NCBI GenBank assembly: GCA_030686995.1
Contig: CM060706.1
Location: forward strand, 143,922,505 to 143,986,504
Direction: 5' to 3'
Length of the DNA: 64,000 nt
Source: Artemisia argyi
Lineage: Eukaryota > Streptophyta > Magnoliopsida > Asterales > Asteraceae
Below the pieces are notes generated by a model. That model saw nothing but the letters and a program-made list of their open reading frames with translations. It was not told where the DNA came from and did no database searches. Positions 33,815 through 45,438 of the stretch are shown piece after piece. Within the stretch, counting starts at the first letter, position 1, and every line of letters begins with the position of its first letter. The position numbers were made by a program, and so were the translations under genes.

Positions 33815-35241
33815 AAAACAACCATAAAATGATGATAGCAACGTCTAAACAAACTATACTAAAAATAAATAAAAATTCCAGACAAAAATGCATCTAGGAA
33901 ATGGTTTGATAGGAAAAGTGACATTGTTTCGAGATTATGACAATACTTTGTTCCTTTTGTTTCATTACTTCGAATGAGTAGTTTATGTACGTTATCACAT
34001 AGCTTTATATTTTAAGAAAATATTGCTTATTCTAACCACTCGGGGAGAACTTGTGACATTTTTAACTTTTTGACTATCATCAATAAAATATGAAATTTCA
34101 AAAATTCAATTAATTCTATGCGCAAATACCTATGAAATTGGCACACCTTTTTAAAAGGGGGAGTTCTACCAGATCGGTTTGAGTTTGTGCGACAGTTATT
34201 TAAAACCTCGTGTCCTCTTGGATCACAATCGAAAAAAACGAAACCATGGTTACCAAGAATAAAAGAATTGCTTATTCTTTCTTTTTATTTTGAATTTAGA
34301 TCGTGATCATAATCGAAGCCTGGATGCATTAATTATTAGTTTACGTTGTGTGAAAAATGTACAGGTTATGCGTATATTTTACTTCTATTAGTTGTAGGTG
34401 AATACAACAGTTAATAAGTTTTTATTCCAATAAAAAAACAAGAACGTAAAACGGCAAAATCCAGTTGTTTTGTTAGATGTTTTTATTAGTACGATAATAA
34501 CGCCGGTTGGCATGTAAGTTAGTTTATTGACCACCGACAAAGTTGAAAATAATTTAGTATTCATTGGGAAGTGCTGTTGTACTTTTTTTTTTTTTTTTTT
34601 TTTTTCTCCTTTCTCATATAGTAATTTGTCTACAAGTTTGTCGCATGTCGTCAGCGTCCTTTAAACAAAAATTTAATCGGGATCTTATATTTATCATGGT
34701 TCGTATTATTTGGTGTGCACAGCATCACATCTTTGTGTCTCTCGGTCCACCGTCTACTAATCGTGCTGAAATTTCTCTTTAGATCGTTTTCCGCTTTCAC
34801 TTGTTCCATTTTGTTGTAGCGAACTCTCTAACCTTGGTTAGACAAGCGTCATAGACATGGTCATCATTGAAAAAACTAAAAATTCTTGGCATCTAGAACA
34901 ACGATTGCAAGGAAGAGTCAAATGATCGTGTATAGTTTCTCGGGGCAATTTCATATATACCCAAATTAAACCCTATAATTTCATATTTTTCCAACTTGTG
35001 TTTTGGGTAAATATGAAATTTCGACATTTAGGTTGGGTAAATATGAAATTATTCATAGTTTCTAATCTTAGTTTGAAAGGTTGGTATTTTGTTAGAGGGA
35101 ACTTTACAAGTTATTGTTGAACCTAATTATACTTTGTTTTATACATAATCAAATGATCATCCATTGCAATGTAAAAGAAATAAATAATGACTTGTTTAAA
35201 AAATACATATAATGTTGATCGATTTCGTGTTTTCTTAAAGC
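33815..35241. other. Intergenic, no gene seen
   Basis: AT-rich DNA with a T25-like tract at about 34581-34605. Nothing recognisable as a gene or element on either strand. Confidence 0.5.
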
Positions 35242-35244
35242 TAA

Positions 35245-35535
35245 GGGCATCTACTATGGCGGACCTTTATAAAGGTTTAGAATAGTGTCTAGTCATCCAA
35301 AATCATAAATTCATAAACCTTTTTCTTGTTATAAACCTTTCTTCACTATGGATAAACTTCTTAAAGCTTTATCAAAACCATATTAAATACAAAAGCATTA
35401 AATTTTGAAGAGGTTCAATATATTAGACCTTTTCATTCCACATAAGCATGAAACACATTTTCACTATGGTTAATAAAAGTATAGACCTCTTCATCTTTTC
35501 TTAGACCTTTTTATAAACCATCATAGTGGATGCTC
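35245..35535. mobile_element. Tourist-like (PIF/Harbinger) MITE
   Basis: 291 bp with terminal inverted repeats GGGCATCTACTATGG (left) and GAGCATCCACTATGA (right end, minus strand). Flanked by the 3-bp duplication TAA (35242-35244, 35536-35538). The interior is AT rich with repeated 'agacctttt' words. Confidence 0.8.
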
Positions 35536-35538
35536 TAA

Positions 35539-37226
35539 TTAACGACTTAGGTTTGATAAGGTCATAATAGCACACAAATTGGAGAGAGGCATAAACCATC
35601 CATAAACAACCGACAAAAGAAACACAAATCGGTCGTCTTTTCACAAGCTATCATTCACTCCTAGATTAAGAACGGGTCCTCCTATAGCAACACCCGTATA
35701 ATATAAAATATCCTATATACACACCTTTACATATTACGAGTATAAAATAAAAATCTTGGATCCACTTCATTTTGAAAATACACACGTATTAGAAATTTTG
35801 CAGCCTTTTAACCATGTGATACACACTCTCCCACAGGCTACCCACATTAGTGACCCCAATGACCCTCAATTTTCATGTCACATCAGTTTTTTTTCTCCTG
35901 CGACCTACATGTGACCGTAACGTTTAGGCACAGTAAATCAAATGCCTTTTTTTCAACTTTTTTTTAACAACAGTATTAAATTTCATTAAAAAAAAAATTG
36001 CATAATAATATACATTTAAAAACACAAAAACATGAACAAAAAACTGTTATTACTGAAATAAAACATAAAAGTTTTCAAGTATTCTAAAACAACTCATCAT
36101 ACAGTTCAATAAAATTTTTGTTAAAGTCAACACGCACCACATACATAAAAAGCTTGTACATTAACTTTTTATCTTTTATTCACTCTAGTAAAAACCACTA
36201 GCCTATATTAACCACCATTATAAGCATTACCCCATCTTTCTCATTCTATCTCAAAAACCCTCAATACCTCCGTTGATGTTCTAATGAGAACCAACCAAAA
36301 ACACGTATTTTGAAAATGATGAAACTAACAAAACCAATATCAAGTCCAGGAAGAACAACAAATCCACGACCATTAATGAAGTTCGTAAGAGTGAAGAGTG
36401 CACTAGAGAAACAATTATTATAAAAGCCACTACGAGTGAAAAACAATCAATGACCCACACCTCACTTTGCAGCAAACACAAATTTTTCTCCCATTCTGCA
36501 TTTGAGTTCCGTAAGGCTAAGAAAGAGAAAAACATTTTTTATTTGTTGTGTGTATATTGTGAGCGGGTATTTGTATTTTTAAGGTATTTTTAAATGATTA
36601 AAAATAGAAAAAAGAGAGAGAAGATGTTGCAAATATTGAAGAAAAAATATTTTGGAGATAAAAAAAAGCTTATTTAGAGCTGACATGACGAGAGAAACCC
36701 TTTAACACACCCTCCACCATAAGAAACAAAAGCTATAGTATTAGAAGAAGATCATCATCAACACATGCAAGTCCTATGTCTTTAGGAAAAAAAAGCACGC
36801 ACACACACATAAGAAATAGGCTTTTAGTTTTTTGTAACGGTTCAATCTTTTGTTTTTTTTGGAATGCATTATTGTTTGAGACCACGACCGATTGGATTGT
36901 TTTGGAGCCGACCAACCCCCAGCGACCCTCATGTTGCAGTGGCGGTGACTCAGACCAACCCCCAACGACCCTCACGGTGCAGTGGCGGCGACTTGGTCGG
37001 CATAGCAGCGACCGATCCAGTCGACCAACCATTCTTTGTGTGTCTTTAATATATTTTTGGACCCACTTAAGATTCTATTTCTTTATAAATAATATTTGAG
37101 CCGTACAAAAAATCAAGAAAGAATATTTGAGTCGTTCAAAAAAAAATAAGCAATATTTGAGTTGGTAAAAAAACAATATTTAAGTTGTTAAAAAGAAAAC
37201 AATTATGAGTCGTTAAAAACAAATCA
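35539..37226. other. Intergenic with small tandem repeats
   Basis: No convincing gene. Two 43-bp tandem units sit at 36910-36952 and 36953-36995 ('gaccaaccccca.cgaccctca'). Degenerate copies of 'aatatttgagtcgttaaaaa' run from about 37090 to 37220. Short open frames at 36261-36535 lack recognisable features. Confidence 0.5.
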
Positions 37227-37602
37227 GTGATTGTTGACGTATGTGTCCGGAAGGCACGAGCCGGACAGTGCTTAAAATACTGGACGATAAATGTTACCTC
37301 CCGGCGAGTGGGCCAGAAAGGACGCCCACGTGCGCCGCATTCCCCAGGAAATCAGCAAACATGTCTCAAGTACAACTGACACAAACCTAGGTCTAGGGTG
37401 ACGGTTACTGTTCGTAGGATATTTCACTGTGCGTAGATACGGCTACTATTCAAACAGGTACCATTTTTACTGTTCACTTGTACCCTCTATTGTAACACAC
37501 ACTCATTTTACCCCCATAAATACCCGCATTTATTATTATACCTTTCGGTCTTGAAAATATACTTACTCTCACACCCGAGCTTGGTCCTGGGATAACACCC
37601 GG

Positions 37603-40600
37603 TGTAAAACCTCGCAAAAAAATTCGTTAATTAACTTCGGTTAATTAAATAAATAATCTCTGTCATTATTGTAATCACCATTTTTACGGGAAAATTTAAA
37701 ATTTTCTGAGTATATTAAAATGGTCACGATTATAATATTGCAAAATTCACCAAACGACAAAACAAGTTCTCGACACGTTTAACGAAAACTAAACAATTTC
37801 ACTAATCCGAATTAATCACTAATAATAAATAAACGGGCCCTTAATAAACTCAGCCCAAACTTATTCCTCGTTCACTGTTCATCGGCCCAAGGCCACAAGC
37901 CCATTTTCCAAACTCTTATTTCTTATTTGATCGACCAAACAATCTTCAAAACACCTCGTTTATTCTTGATTCGTACATACGACACCTATATATTTTTGCA
38001 CATTCTCGTTCACCACCTAGCCAAATATTAGTGTGTCAAATCCCAAGTTCATTGGACGACGTTTGATACATTTTTAAGTGGCAAAGTGTCGACATATAAA
38101 TCGACCCAAACAAATTCATAACTTACTCAAAACTTAACCGTTTTGACTCCCGTTTGTTCCTACGTGTTCCTAATAATATTTCTAAGTTGATTTCATGTTC
38201 AAATATCATTTATGATCAGCCATAATCGAGTAGTACGAGATTAAGCAAATCGTTTATGGATATATATTGATGTCGACATGCATATGTGAATCACCCAAAC
38301 ATTTCCCATGTTTTGTGCACTCACATCCCATATTTTAACAATATCTTTTGTCCTAGAAGCCAAGTAATACTGACATTGCGTAGTTCATGTTTCCTTGAGT
38401 GAATTTCAAACCATACGATTCATTCAAATGGTACCATATATACGTTTCATGCATGCATTTGTTTCTCTTCATTCTCAAACTCCCTTACATATACGTTTCT
38501 TCCTAAAAATCACTTTTACAAGCCAGGAGTCGATTACTATATGTTTTGGAAGCAAGAAAAGTGATATCGGGTTTAATATATAAGTATAACGTTTGGGTTA
38601 TACGATTACACGAGATTTTCTTGTATTTCATTCGTTCCTACTTGACTCTCTACCACCTCTAAGGTGTTGTAAGTCCTTTACAACTCATTCAAGTTCATTT
38701 TACACGTTAAAAGTATCACATGCATCATGTTTATTTTGTTCGATCCTATATAAGCATTATGTATATTTTTTTACGTACGTATATATCCATAGCAACACAA
38801 ACGTGACTAGCCTCTATCTTGGAAGGCCTAGGAGTCACGTAGCACACCAAGATCACTTTAGTTTTAACGTTACAAGCATTTCACGAACCTATTCTAAACT
38901 ATATCCATCGTATGAATATTTGGTAAAATACTTAGAAATATTTTCAAGTTTTCAAAATATATAATCGGTTCCAACAAGCTACAAATCATACGTATATCTT
39001 TGAAATTCACTTAACAAGAGTACTATATTATTACACAACTCCATAGACCACTTAGAAAACTATCACTTTCATTTATACGACTTGTGAAAATAATCACGTT
39101 TTGACATACCAATCGAGCCATATTGAATCGACACAAACCAGTTTTCAACTTTAAAATTTATATAAACACTTTATATTGTCGAGTGGGCTAAACCAAGGCC
39201 CAACAAGAAATAATGATCCGTAAGTCCACTGGGCCCATATGAAATATTTTTGGAATCACAAAAGTAGCCCAAGTTCAAGCCCAAAACATTTTTCATGCCC
39301 TCGCCTCCAAAAATCTTAACGGGGCTTTTGTATTGTCTCGTTAAGGCCCATAAGCAAGAAAAATAAGCTTTTTATCAAATAAGCTGTTGAAATAAGCTTG
39401 GAATTAATAAAATAATCTACGGAAATTTTTATAAAATTTTTATAATCATTTTTGTGAATTTGGACTAAAAATGTAACGCGACGACACCTAAAAGGACTAA
39501 AACTGCCAAACCTTAAAAACTTGGACTAAAACTGTCAAAACAGAAAGTTTAGGATAAAAATTGATATTATATGATGTTTCAAGCTTAGATTGTAATTTTG
39601 GACAAGTAGTGGACTATAAATGTAAATTAGATACGAAAAGGACTAACGGTGTGACGCTAACGCCGTTAGTATAAAAAGTGTAAAATTGGAAAAGGACAAG
39701 GACTAAACATAATCTATTTGACATTCTTATTTTATTTTCTATTTTACGCCAACCATCACGTCATATGCATTTTTATTACGTTTTATTTATATATTATTTA
39801 TTTTTACGATATATATAACGATATCTAAAAAGTTAATATTTTTACTTACGATTAAAAAGGTAAAACTACGATGGATATTTTAAATAAAGTATTTTATCAT
39901 ATCATGCATGGCATAACAATTACACTGCACATCATCTATTCGTCATAACGAATAATATTTATTCGTTATTCATTCGTATTTACCAAATAGTATTTGGTTA
40001 TATTCTCAGATAAATTTATTTATCAGGTTCCGTATCAAAGACGTTTCCATAATCGTTCCCATAAATCTCATCCTACTTTACTTTTCATCATTTCCAAATC
40101 AATCCAGATGAGTCATAGCCCCATTTTCAATCATTGTTTTTAACTCATTGGGGAGATACATGCTTACATATACTTTTATAATTTGATAAGTATATGAATA
40201 AAATACATGATTCAAATCAATTTTCTAATTGATATTTATTTAATATGGTTTGTGATTTAAAATGTGATATATACAATACATGACAAAATACTTAATTGAA
40301 ATACTGATACTCGTATGATAATACTTCCAATTTAATTATTGTGGTATGTGATATATATATATATATATATGTTACTGATGAATTACTTGACTGAAATACT
40401 GATACTCATATGAAAATGTTTTCAATTCGATTATTGTGGTATGTGATATACATGTGTTACTGGCGAAATACTTAAACTGAATTACTAATACTCAAACGAT
40501 AATATTCCCAAACTGATTACTGTGGTATGATACTTGATTACATGATGTTATTTTGAATGATCCCATTATTACCTTGATATTGCCTAAGTTACCTTATCGC

Positions 40601-41472
40601 CATAAAGTCCCTCAATCATGAGCCATTAATCACGTGTAAAGTGGGCGCGAATATAGTGAGCAGATTCGAAACCTGTTAAGGATTGACCTCCTGTCCCACT
40701 AATACTTGACGGAATGCCATTTGCAAATGGTTAGTCATATTGGTCGTGATACATTATATTCGTAGACAAATAGGAATTGACAAATCACCTATTATTAGAG
40801 GGCAAAATTTATCATTGATTTGATAAAACACCTCTTTTGGTTAAGCTTGTGTGTCATGAGGCTTGGGGCAATATCTATAAAGGAAATGTATGTTTTCAAC
40901 ATATATTTAGATACAGCTGTATAGGAATTTGACCATATGTGAATTGTATATCTGATTAAATTAGCATCATGAGTTTCCAGCTCATGTTAGGATTATTGAT
41001 TCCTTATCTGAATGTGATTGAATATTTATATGATTTATTTGTGATTATAGTCAATATACTCAATATTTGTTTCATTACTGTTTGTATTTTATCAATACCA
41101 AATATTCCTGAAATCTAACAAAATAAAGGGTTTTCCATAAAACTCTATGAACTCACCAACCTTTGTGTTGACACTTTTAAGCATGTGTATCTCAGGTAAT
41201 TTAACGGAGCAGGACAAGACACGGAGTGGGCATTTATTACTCTGATAAATTAAGATGGTGTAAAAATCAAATTTGTCATTTCTACAAGCCTTTATATCTT
41301 TTCATAAGATTTTAAATCAAATGGTTCATCTTTTATCAAAAATAATATTTAAATGACAAATAACTTTCAAAACGCTTCTTTTAAACCGTTTCATGTGGTT
41401 AAAACTTCGATCCTCCCCGTAACACCCAAATTACTTTTCCGCTGCGACAAACTTAAATTTGGGGGTGTTACA
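37603..41472 (+). repeat. 5' LTR of the gag-only element
   Basis: 3870 bp. Contains a short (AT)n tract at about 40350-40370, which in the other LTR has expanded by roughly 58 bp. Many short ORFs, none credible. Confidence 0.93.
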
Positions 41473-41491
41473 GATTGGTATCGGAGCTACA
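41473..41491 (+). other. Primer-binding site (initiator tRNA-Met type)
   Basis: GATTGGTATCGGAGCTAC follows the LTR. TGGTATCGGAGC differs by one base from the usual plant Met-tRNA primer complement TGGTATCAGAGC. Confidence 0.85.
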
Positions 41492-41732
41492 GTTATAGAG
41501 AATTAAATGTTTTCAAACATTAAAACTATAACTACATTTTCAAAATAAATGATTTTTCACCATACCATTTTATGCCCTCCGTGTCTGCAGACTGCCGTGC
41601 TCCATACTTTATTTGTTGAGATTAACTTACATGTTTAGAAGTTACTCTTATACAATTGTTATTTCATCTGTACTGTTATATCTTTAACATACAAAGTACT
41701 CATAAAATATTATTCTCGGTTACTACTTTAGC

Positions 41733-42565
41733 ATGTCTTCAGGAACGCCCGTGAATGTCAAAACAAATATCCATAATACTAATACCTCATCTATCAATAA
41801 AAATTCTCCGCTGAAGATCCTTACGTACAAATATCAAAATTCCAACATAATATAGAACTCAATCCGAGATCACCTCCATCGTCACCTATTCGTTCACCTT
41901 TACGTCAAAGACTCAGGAGAGCTACCGAATCATATGAAGATTTGATTGGTGGCCAGGCAACATTCGAAGTTGGACAAGGTTCAAGCCAAGAGATATCATG
42001 GACGAATGTTGAGCCAAATTCTCCGTTACCTTATACTTCAGATTCTACAATACCAGATTCTCCAAATAATTTATCCTCACCTAACTCTCCCGACTACGAT
42101 ATAAGCACTCCTGAAACAATATGGAATCTTATTTATCGACAAGCCGGCATATTGGATGCTCACACTGAACAGCTAAAAGGGTTACGACCAACTCAATTTG
42201 AATGGTATGACCGTAACCTTGACACATTGTTCAAAAGGGCAGATGCTGAGAGGCGAACAATGTGTGAGTTAGGAATAAAGATTAATGAAATAAAGGACAA
42301 CACCAACCAGGAACTTGGAAGTTTGGACTCCAGGGTTCGTTGTGCAAGAAGAGAACACGGTCAGACACATGTAAGAATTGGAGATATTGAGAGAACCCTA
42401 TGGATGGCCAGAGATGCAGCCATAAACCAGGGTCAAAAGATTGCCGCATTAGAGAATATGTTGGCAAACCAAATGAACATGTGTCAAGAACGTTTCTCAA
42501 ACATGGAAGTTGCACAACTTGAACTTGAGAAAGAAATTAGATATTTACGTCAGAGGCGTAACTAA
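41733..42565 (+). pseudogene. Gag N-terminal remnant with coiled coil, frameshifted
   Basis: An ATG at 41733 opens a short frame (MSSGTPVNVK...) that stops near 41853. An overlapping +1 frame is open from about 41800 to 42565 without its own ATG, so the gag start appears broken by a frameshift. The long part is Pro/Ser rich, then contains a helical, heptad-like stretch (about 42150-42560: RTMCELGIKINEIK, QKIAALENMLANQMN). It ends RYLRQRRN. No capsid motif was recognised. Confidence 0.55.
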
Positions 42566-43250
42566 TCTTAAGTTTACAAGTTTCCTTGTTGTTCCTAATA
42601 AACCAAATAGACTTGGTTAATATTTCATGTAATGTTCAATAAATCTGAAACTTCAGAACGTGTAATCAAAACATATTATATAATAACATCCTTTCTGTTA
42701 CATCTATATGTTATGAATCAATCTTTTCTTTCGTATCAATCATGCATGTAATGAATCCTCATATTTTCATGCAAAAATCTCATCATTTGATAACCAAATG
42801 ATTCTATTCAGATCAATGGAGTATTAATAAAAGATCTTGTATCGTTTATCTTGCAAAAACAATCATACAAGTTATTAATATTCTATCTGTATCTGTAATA
42901 TTATTCAAATCTACCGTAATATTTCTTACAAATTATTAAGATTTCTTAAAACTTACCATAGTTAACCTAAAACTTTAAGAATCGTCTAAATACCAATTTT
43001 TGAAAAGGAATTTAAAGAATGAAGAAAAGATAATTAAACTTCATTATAAATAGACAAGTCGGTTTGTTCCTTAGTAATCCCATATCAAGAGTTGATCATT
43101 GATAAATGATACAACAAAGACATATCTTGAAATTAGATTACAGTAGGGAGTCAATTCAGTCTATCATCAATGAAATAATTAACTTCATTATTTAAATTAT
43201 TCTGATATTATATGGATTCTAATGTTGAGTTTCATTTATGTTTATAGAAA

Positions 43251-43934
43251 ATGGACAACATGAACAATGCATATCAATCATCATCAGAAATCACCATGAC
43301 TCCTGGAGCTATCCAGAAATTGGTAAAAGACTTAGTGTCGGTGGTACTAGAAGGGACTACCGTAGTTTATCCGAGGAGAGAGACGGGTATACTTGGTAAT
43401 CAAAACCCTGCAAGTTTCATGAAGTATAGGCCACCTTACTTAAAGATTCAAGAAGGAATGATCAACCCTACCATCAACCATTATCAAGGAATGAGGCATG
43501 GGATTATACCAAATGGAAATAATCAAAAGAGGAAACTCCCCGAGACAGGAACCATCAATCCCATCTACTGCAACATCTTCAATGCTCAAGACCGTTATCG
43601 CAAACATCTAGAAGACCGTATGGAGTATCAATGTCAGCTGGAACACAATCAGAAAGCTAATAGAAATTGTCTCGTCACACCTGTTACTGGAAGTGGTTAT
43701 CGTGGAACTTTACCCTGGTGTCAAAAATGCAACCAGCATCACACCGGAATTTGTAGGGTTAAATGCACGAAATGTCCGAAAACAGGTCACCAGGCAATTA
43801 GCTGCAGGACTAAGGACAGGAAAGTACAACCAACAACAATTGTATGCCACGGATGTGGTGGACATGGTCATCATGTGAGACGATGTCCGAACTACAATGT
43901 TAATTGGAAAGCCAAGACCTTTACAAGAAAATGA
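43251..43934 (+). CDS. Gag-like protein with zinc fingers (227 aa)
   Basis: A complete frame runs from ATG 43251 to TGA 43932-43934. The C-terminal third holds a Cys/His array: WCQKCNQHHTGICRVKC, TKCPKTGHQAISC and CHGCGGHGHHVRRC. The last is a canonical C-x2-C-x4-H-x4-C knuckle. This array resembles the C-terminus of chromovirus Gag, where nucleocapsid knuckles bind RNA. The usual capsid region is missing or unrecognisable. It may be expressed in trans-dependent fashion; that is inference. Confidence 0.65.
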   Translation: MDNMNNAYQSSSEITMTPGAIQKLVKDLVSVVLEGTTVVYPRRETGILGNQNPASFMKYRPPYLKIQEGMINPTINHYQGMRHGIIPNGNNQKRKLPETGTINPIYCNIFNAQDRYRKHLEDRMEYQCQLEHNQKANRNCLVTPVTGSGYRGTLPWCQKCNQHHTGICRVKCTKCPKTGHQAISCRTKDRKVQPTTIVCHGCGGHGHHVRRCPNYNVNWKAKTFTRK

Positions 43935-44626
43935 AGAATCTTTAAAGACCTTGATAGTATCGAGGGAATGGCAACTAGATTTACACAGATGAATAAATTC
44001 CTGTTGAAGATAAATAAAATTTAGTTTAAAATTTCCTAAGTTGTATCTCTTTCCTGTATTTCACTTCAAGTTACGATGGATGTAACTTAAGAATAACAAT
44101 AATCTTTCTACTGTATCGAAAAATCTCCCTTGTAATATTTCCATAATAATGATAATCTAAGTTAATTTCAATTTCTGTCTCATTTACCAAATGACAATAT
44201 ACAATAATTACTCCATAAATTTCTGATTTATAATATGAACCCTAAAATTTTCCACTTTATTTTAAAAAAGAATTACGTGTTATATTGTAAAAACAACACG
44301 TTGAACACCATCTAAAACAATTTATAGAAATATATGATTGAACCAAACATCACATCATTTGGTCCTCAATTATACATAGCCTGATCAACTATGTCTAATT
44401 TAGGAAGAATTATGTTATGAAAGAAACAATGATATTTTCAAATCTTTAAATAACAATCTTCATTCAAAAGCAAAATATAGAATTCATAAACAATACATTG
44501 AACAACCCATAATAAATACCTATCTTATCTTTTCACCATTATGATAAGAAATCAACAAAAGTACAAGCAAGAAAAACACAAATAAATCACAAAAACTGAT
44601 AAAAGACATCAATAGAGAAAATTTTA
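43935..44626. other. Internal non-coding region of the gag-only element
   Basis: AT-rich DNA between the gag-like ORF and the antisense unit. No pol remnant was recognised. Confidence 0.5.
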
Positions 44627-45136
44627 TTAAAATACATAAAAATTAATACATAAACAAATAATTAGCATCGCAAGTGCTATCGTTACAATTATTACAATAC
44701 AAACAAAGGAATCTTCAATAGGTTGATCCGCTATGACAAATAAGACTCCCACCAACAAAACAATAGCAAGAGCCACCACAGGATGAATCACCTTAATTAT
44801 TCTGAAAAATAAATATAAACAAAATATTAAAAACAATAATGAGACAAATACTTAAAAACAAAACGAGTTTTATTCCTTATTCGTTACAAGTACATAGAAA
44901 CATAACAAAATCTTAATTCAAAACAACCCTAGCTCAAGATTTTACCCCCGGATCTTGTCGACGGTAATGGCAAGAATAGCGAGGGGTACGACGAACATCA
45001 AGATCGCGACCAAGAATCCAAAGTCTTCATCCGGAACATACGCTAAGTAGATAGCGGCAAGGACGACATACACAATCGCTAAGATGGTTATGAGATGCGG
45101 CGTTTTGATGGAAAATGAGAAGAAAATGGTTGATGG
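44627..45136 (-). other. Antisense two-exon unit encoding duplicated two-TM hydrophobic segments
   Basis: Exon A (to 44946) is open on the minus strand and contains IKTPHLITILAIVYVV and FLVAILMFVVPLAILAI. It ends at a possible donor GTAAAATC (44945). A strong acceptor TTTATTTTTCAG ends at 44802. Exon B (44801-44627) holds IIKVIHPVVALAIVLLVG and FVCIVIIVTIALAMLII and stops with TAA overlapping an AATAAA signal. The 144-bp intron joins the exons in frame. The two exons align without gaps (IK..H....LAIV..V......A..P.ED), so one is a duplicate of the other. Upstream is a TATA box. No in-frame ATG precedes exon A's hydrophobic part. I do not recognise the family. Confidence 0.45.
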
Positions 45137-45157
45137 AAGAAGTGGAAATTTGAAATA

Positions 45158-45169
45158 GTATATATAGGC
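45158..45169 (-). promoter_or_regulatory. TATA box for the antisense unit
   Basis: The minus strand reads GCCTATATATAC about 25-30 bases before the start of the hydrophobic ORF region and 270 bp inside the 3' LTR boundary at 45439. Confidence 0.45.
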
Positions 45170-45438
45170 TAGAATGTAGCCGTTGGGTTACTATTCCCGA
45201 CCGTTGGGCACTATACACTAGCCGTTATTTCACTATTCATGACCACTATTTTCAATATTCACAACCCTTAAATACGTCAGTTACCTTGTCTTGTTTGGTA
45301 TAATTAAATCTAACTGAATCACGTATCCTTAATTTTAGGAATAAAAATCTCTTGACAACTTCTGTTCAAAAATTCTTTACTCAAGTAATCACATTAAATT
45401 TGAATTTCGGGACGAAATTCAGAATGACATGTGGGTAC

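Noticed and set aside
38395..38964. 62- and 123-codon ORFs found twice (38395/46232, 38593/46430)
   Set aside because: Both pairs lie in the LTRs of the gag-only element and show no recognisable protein features.
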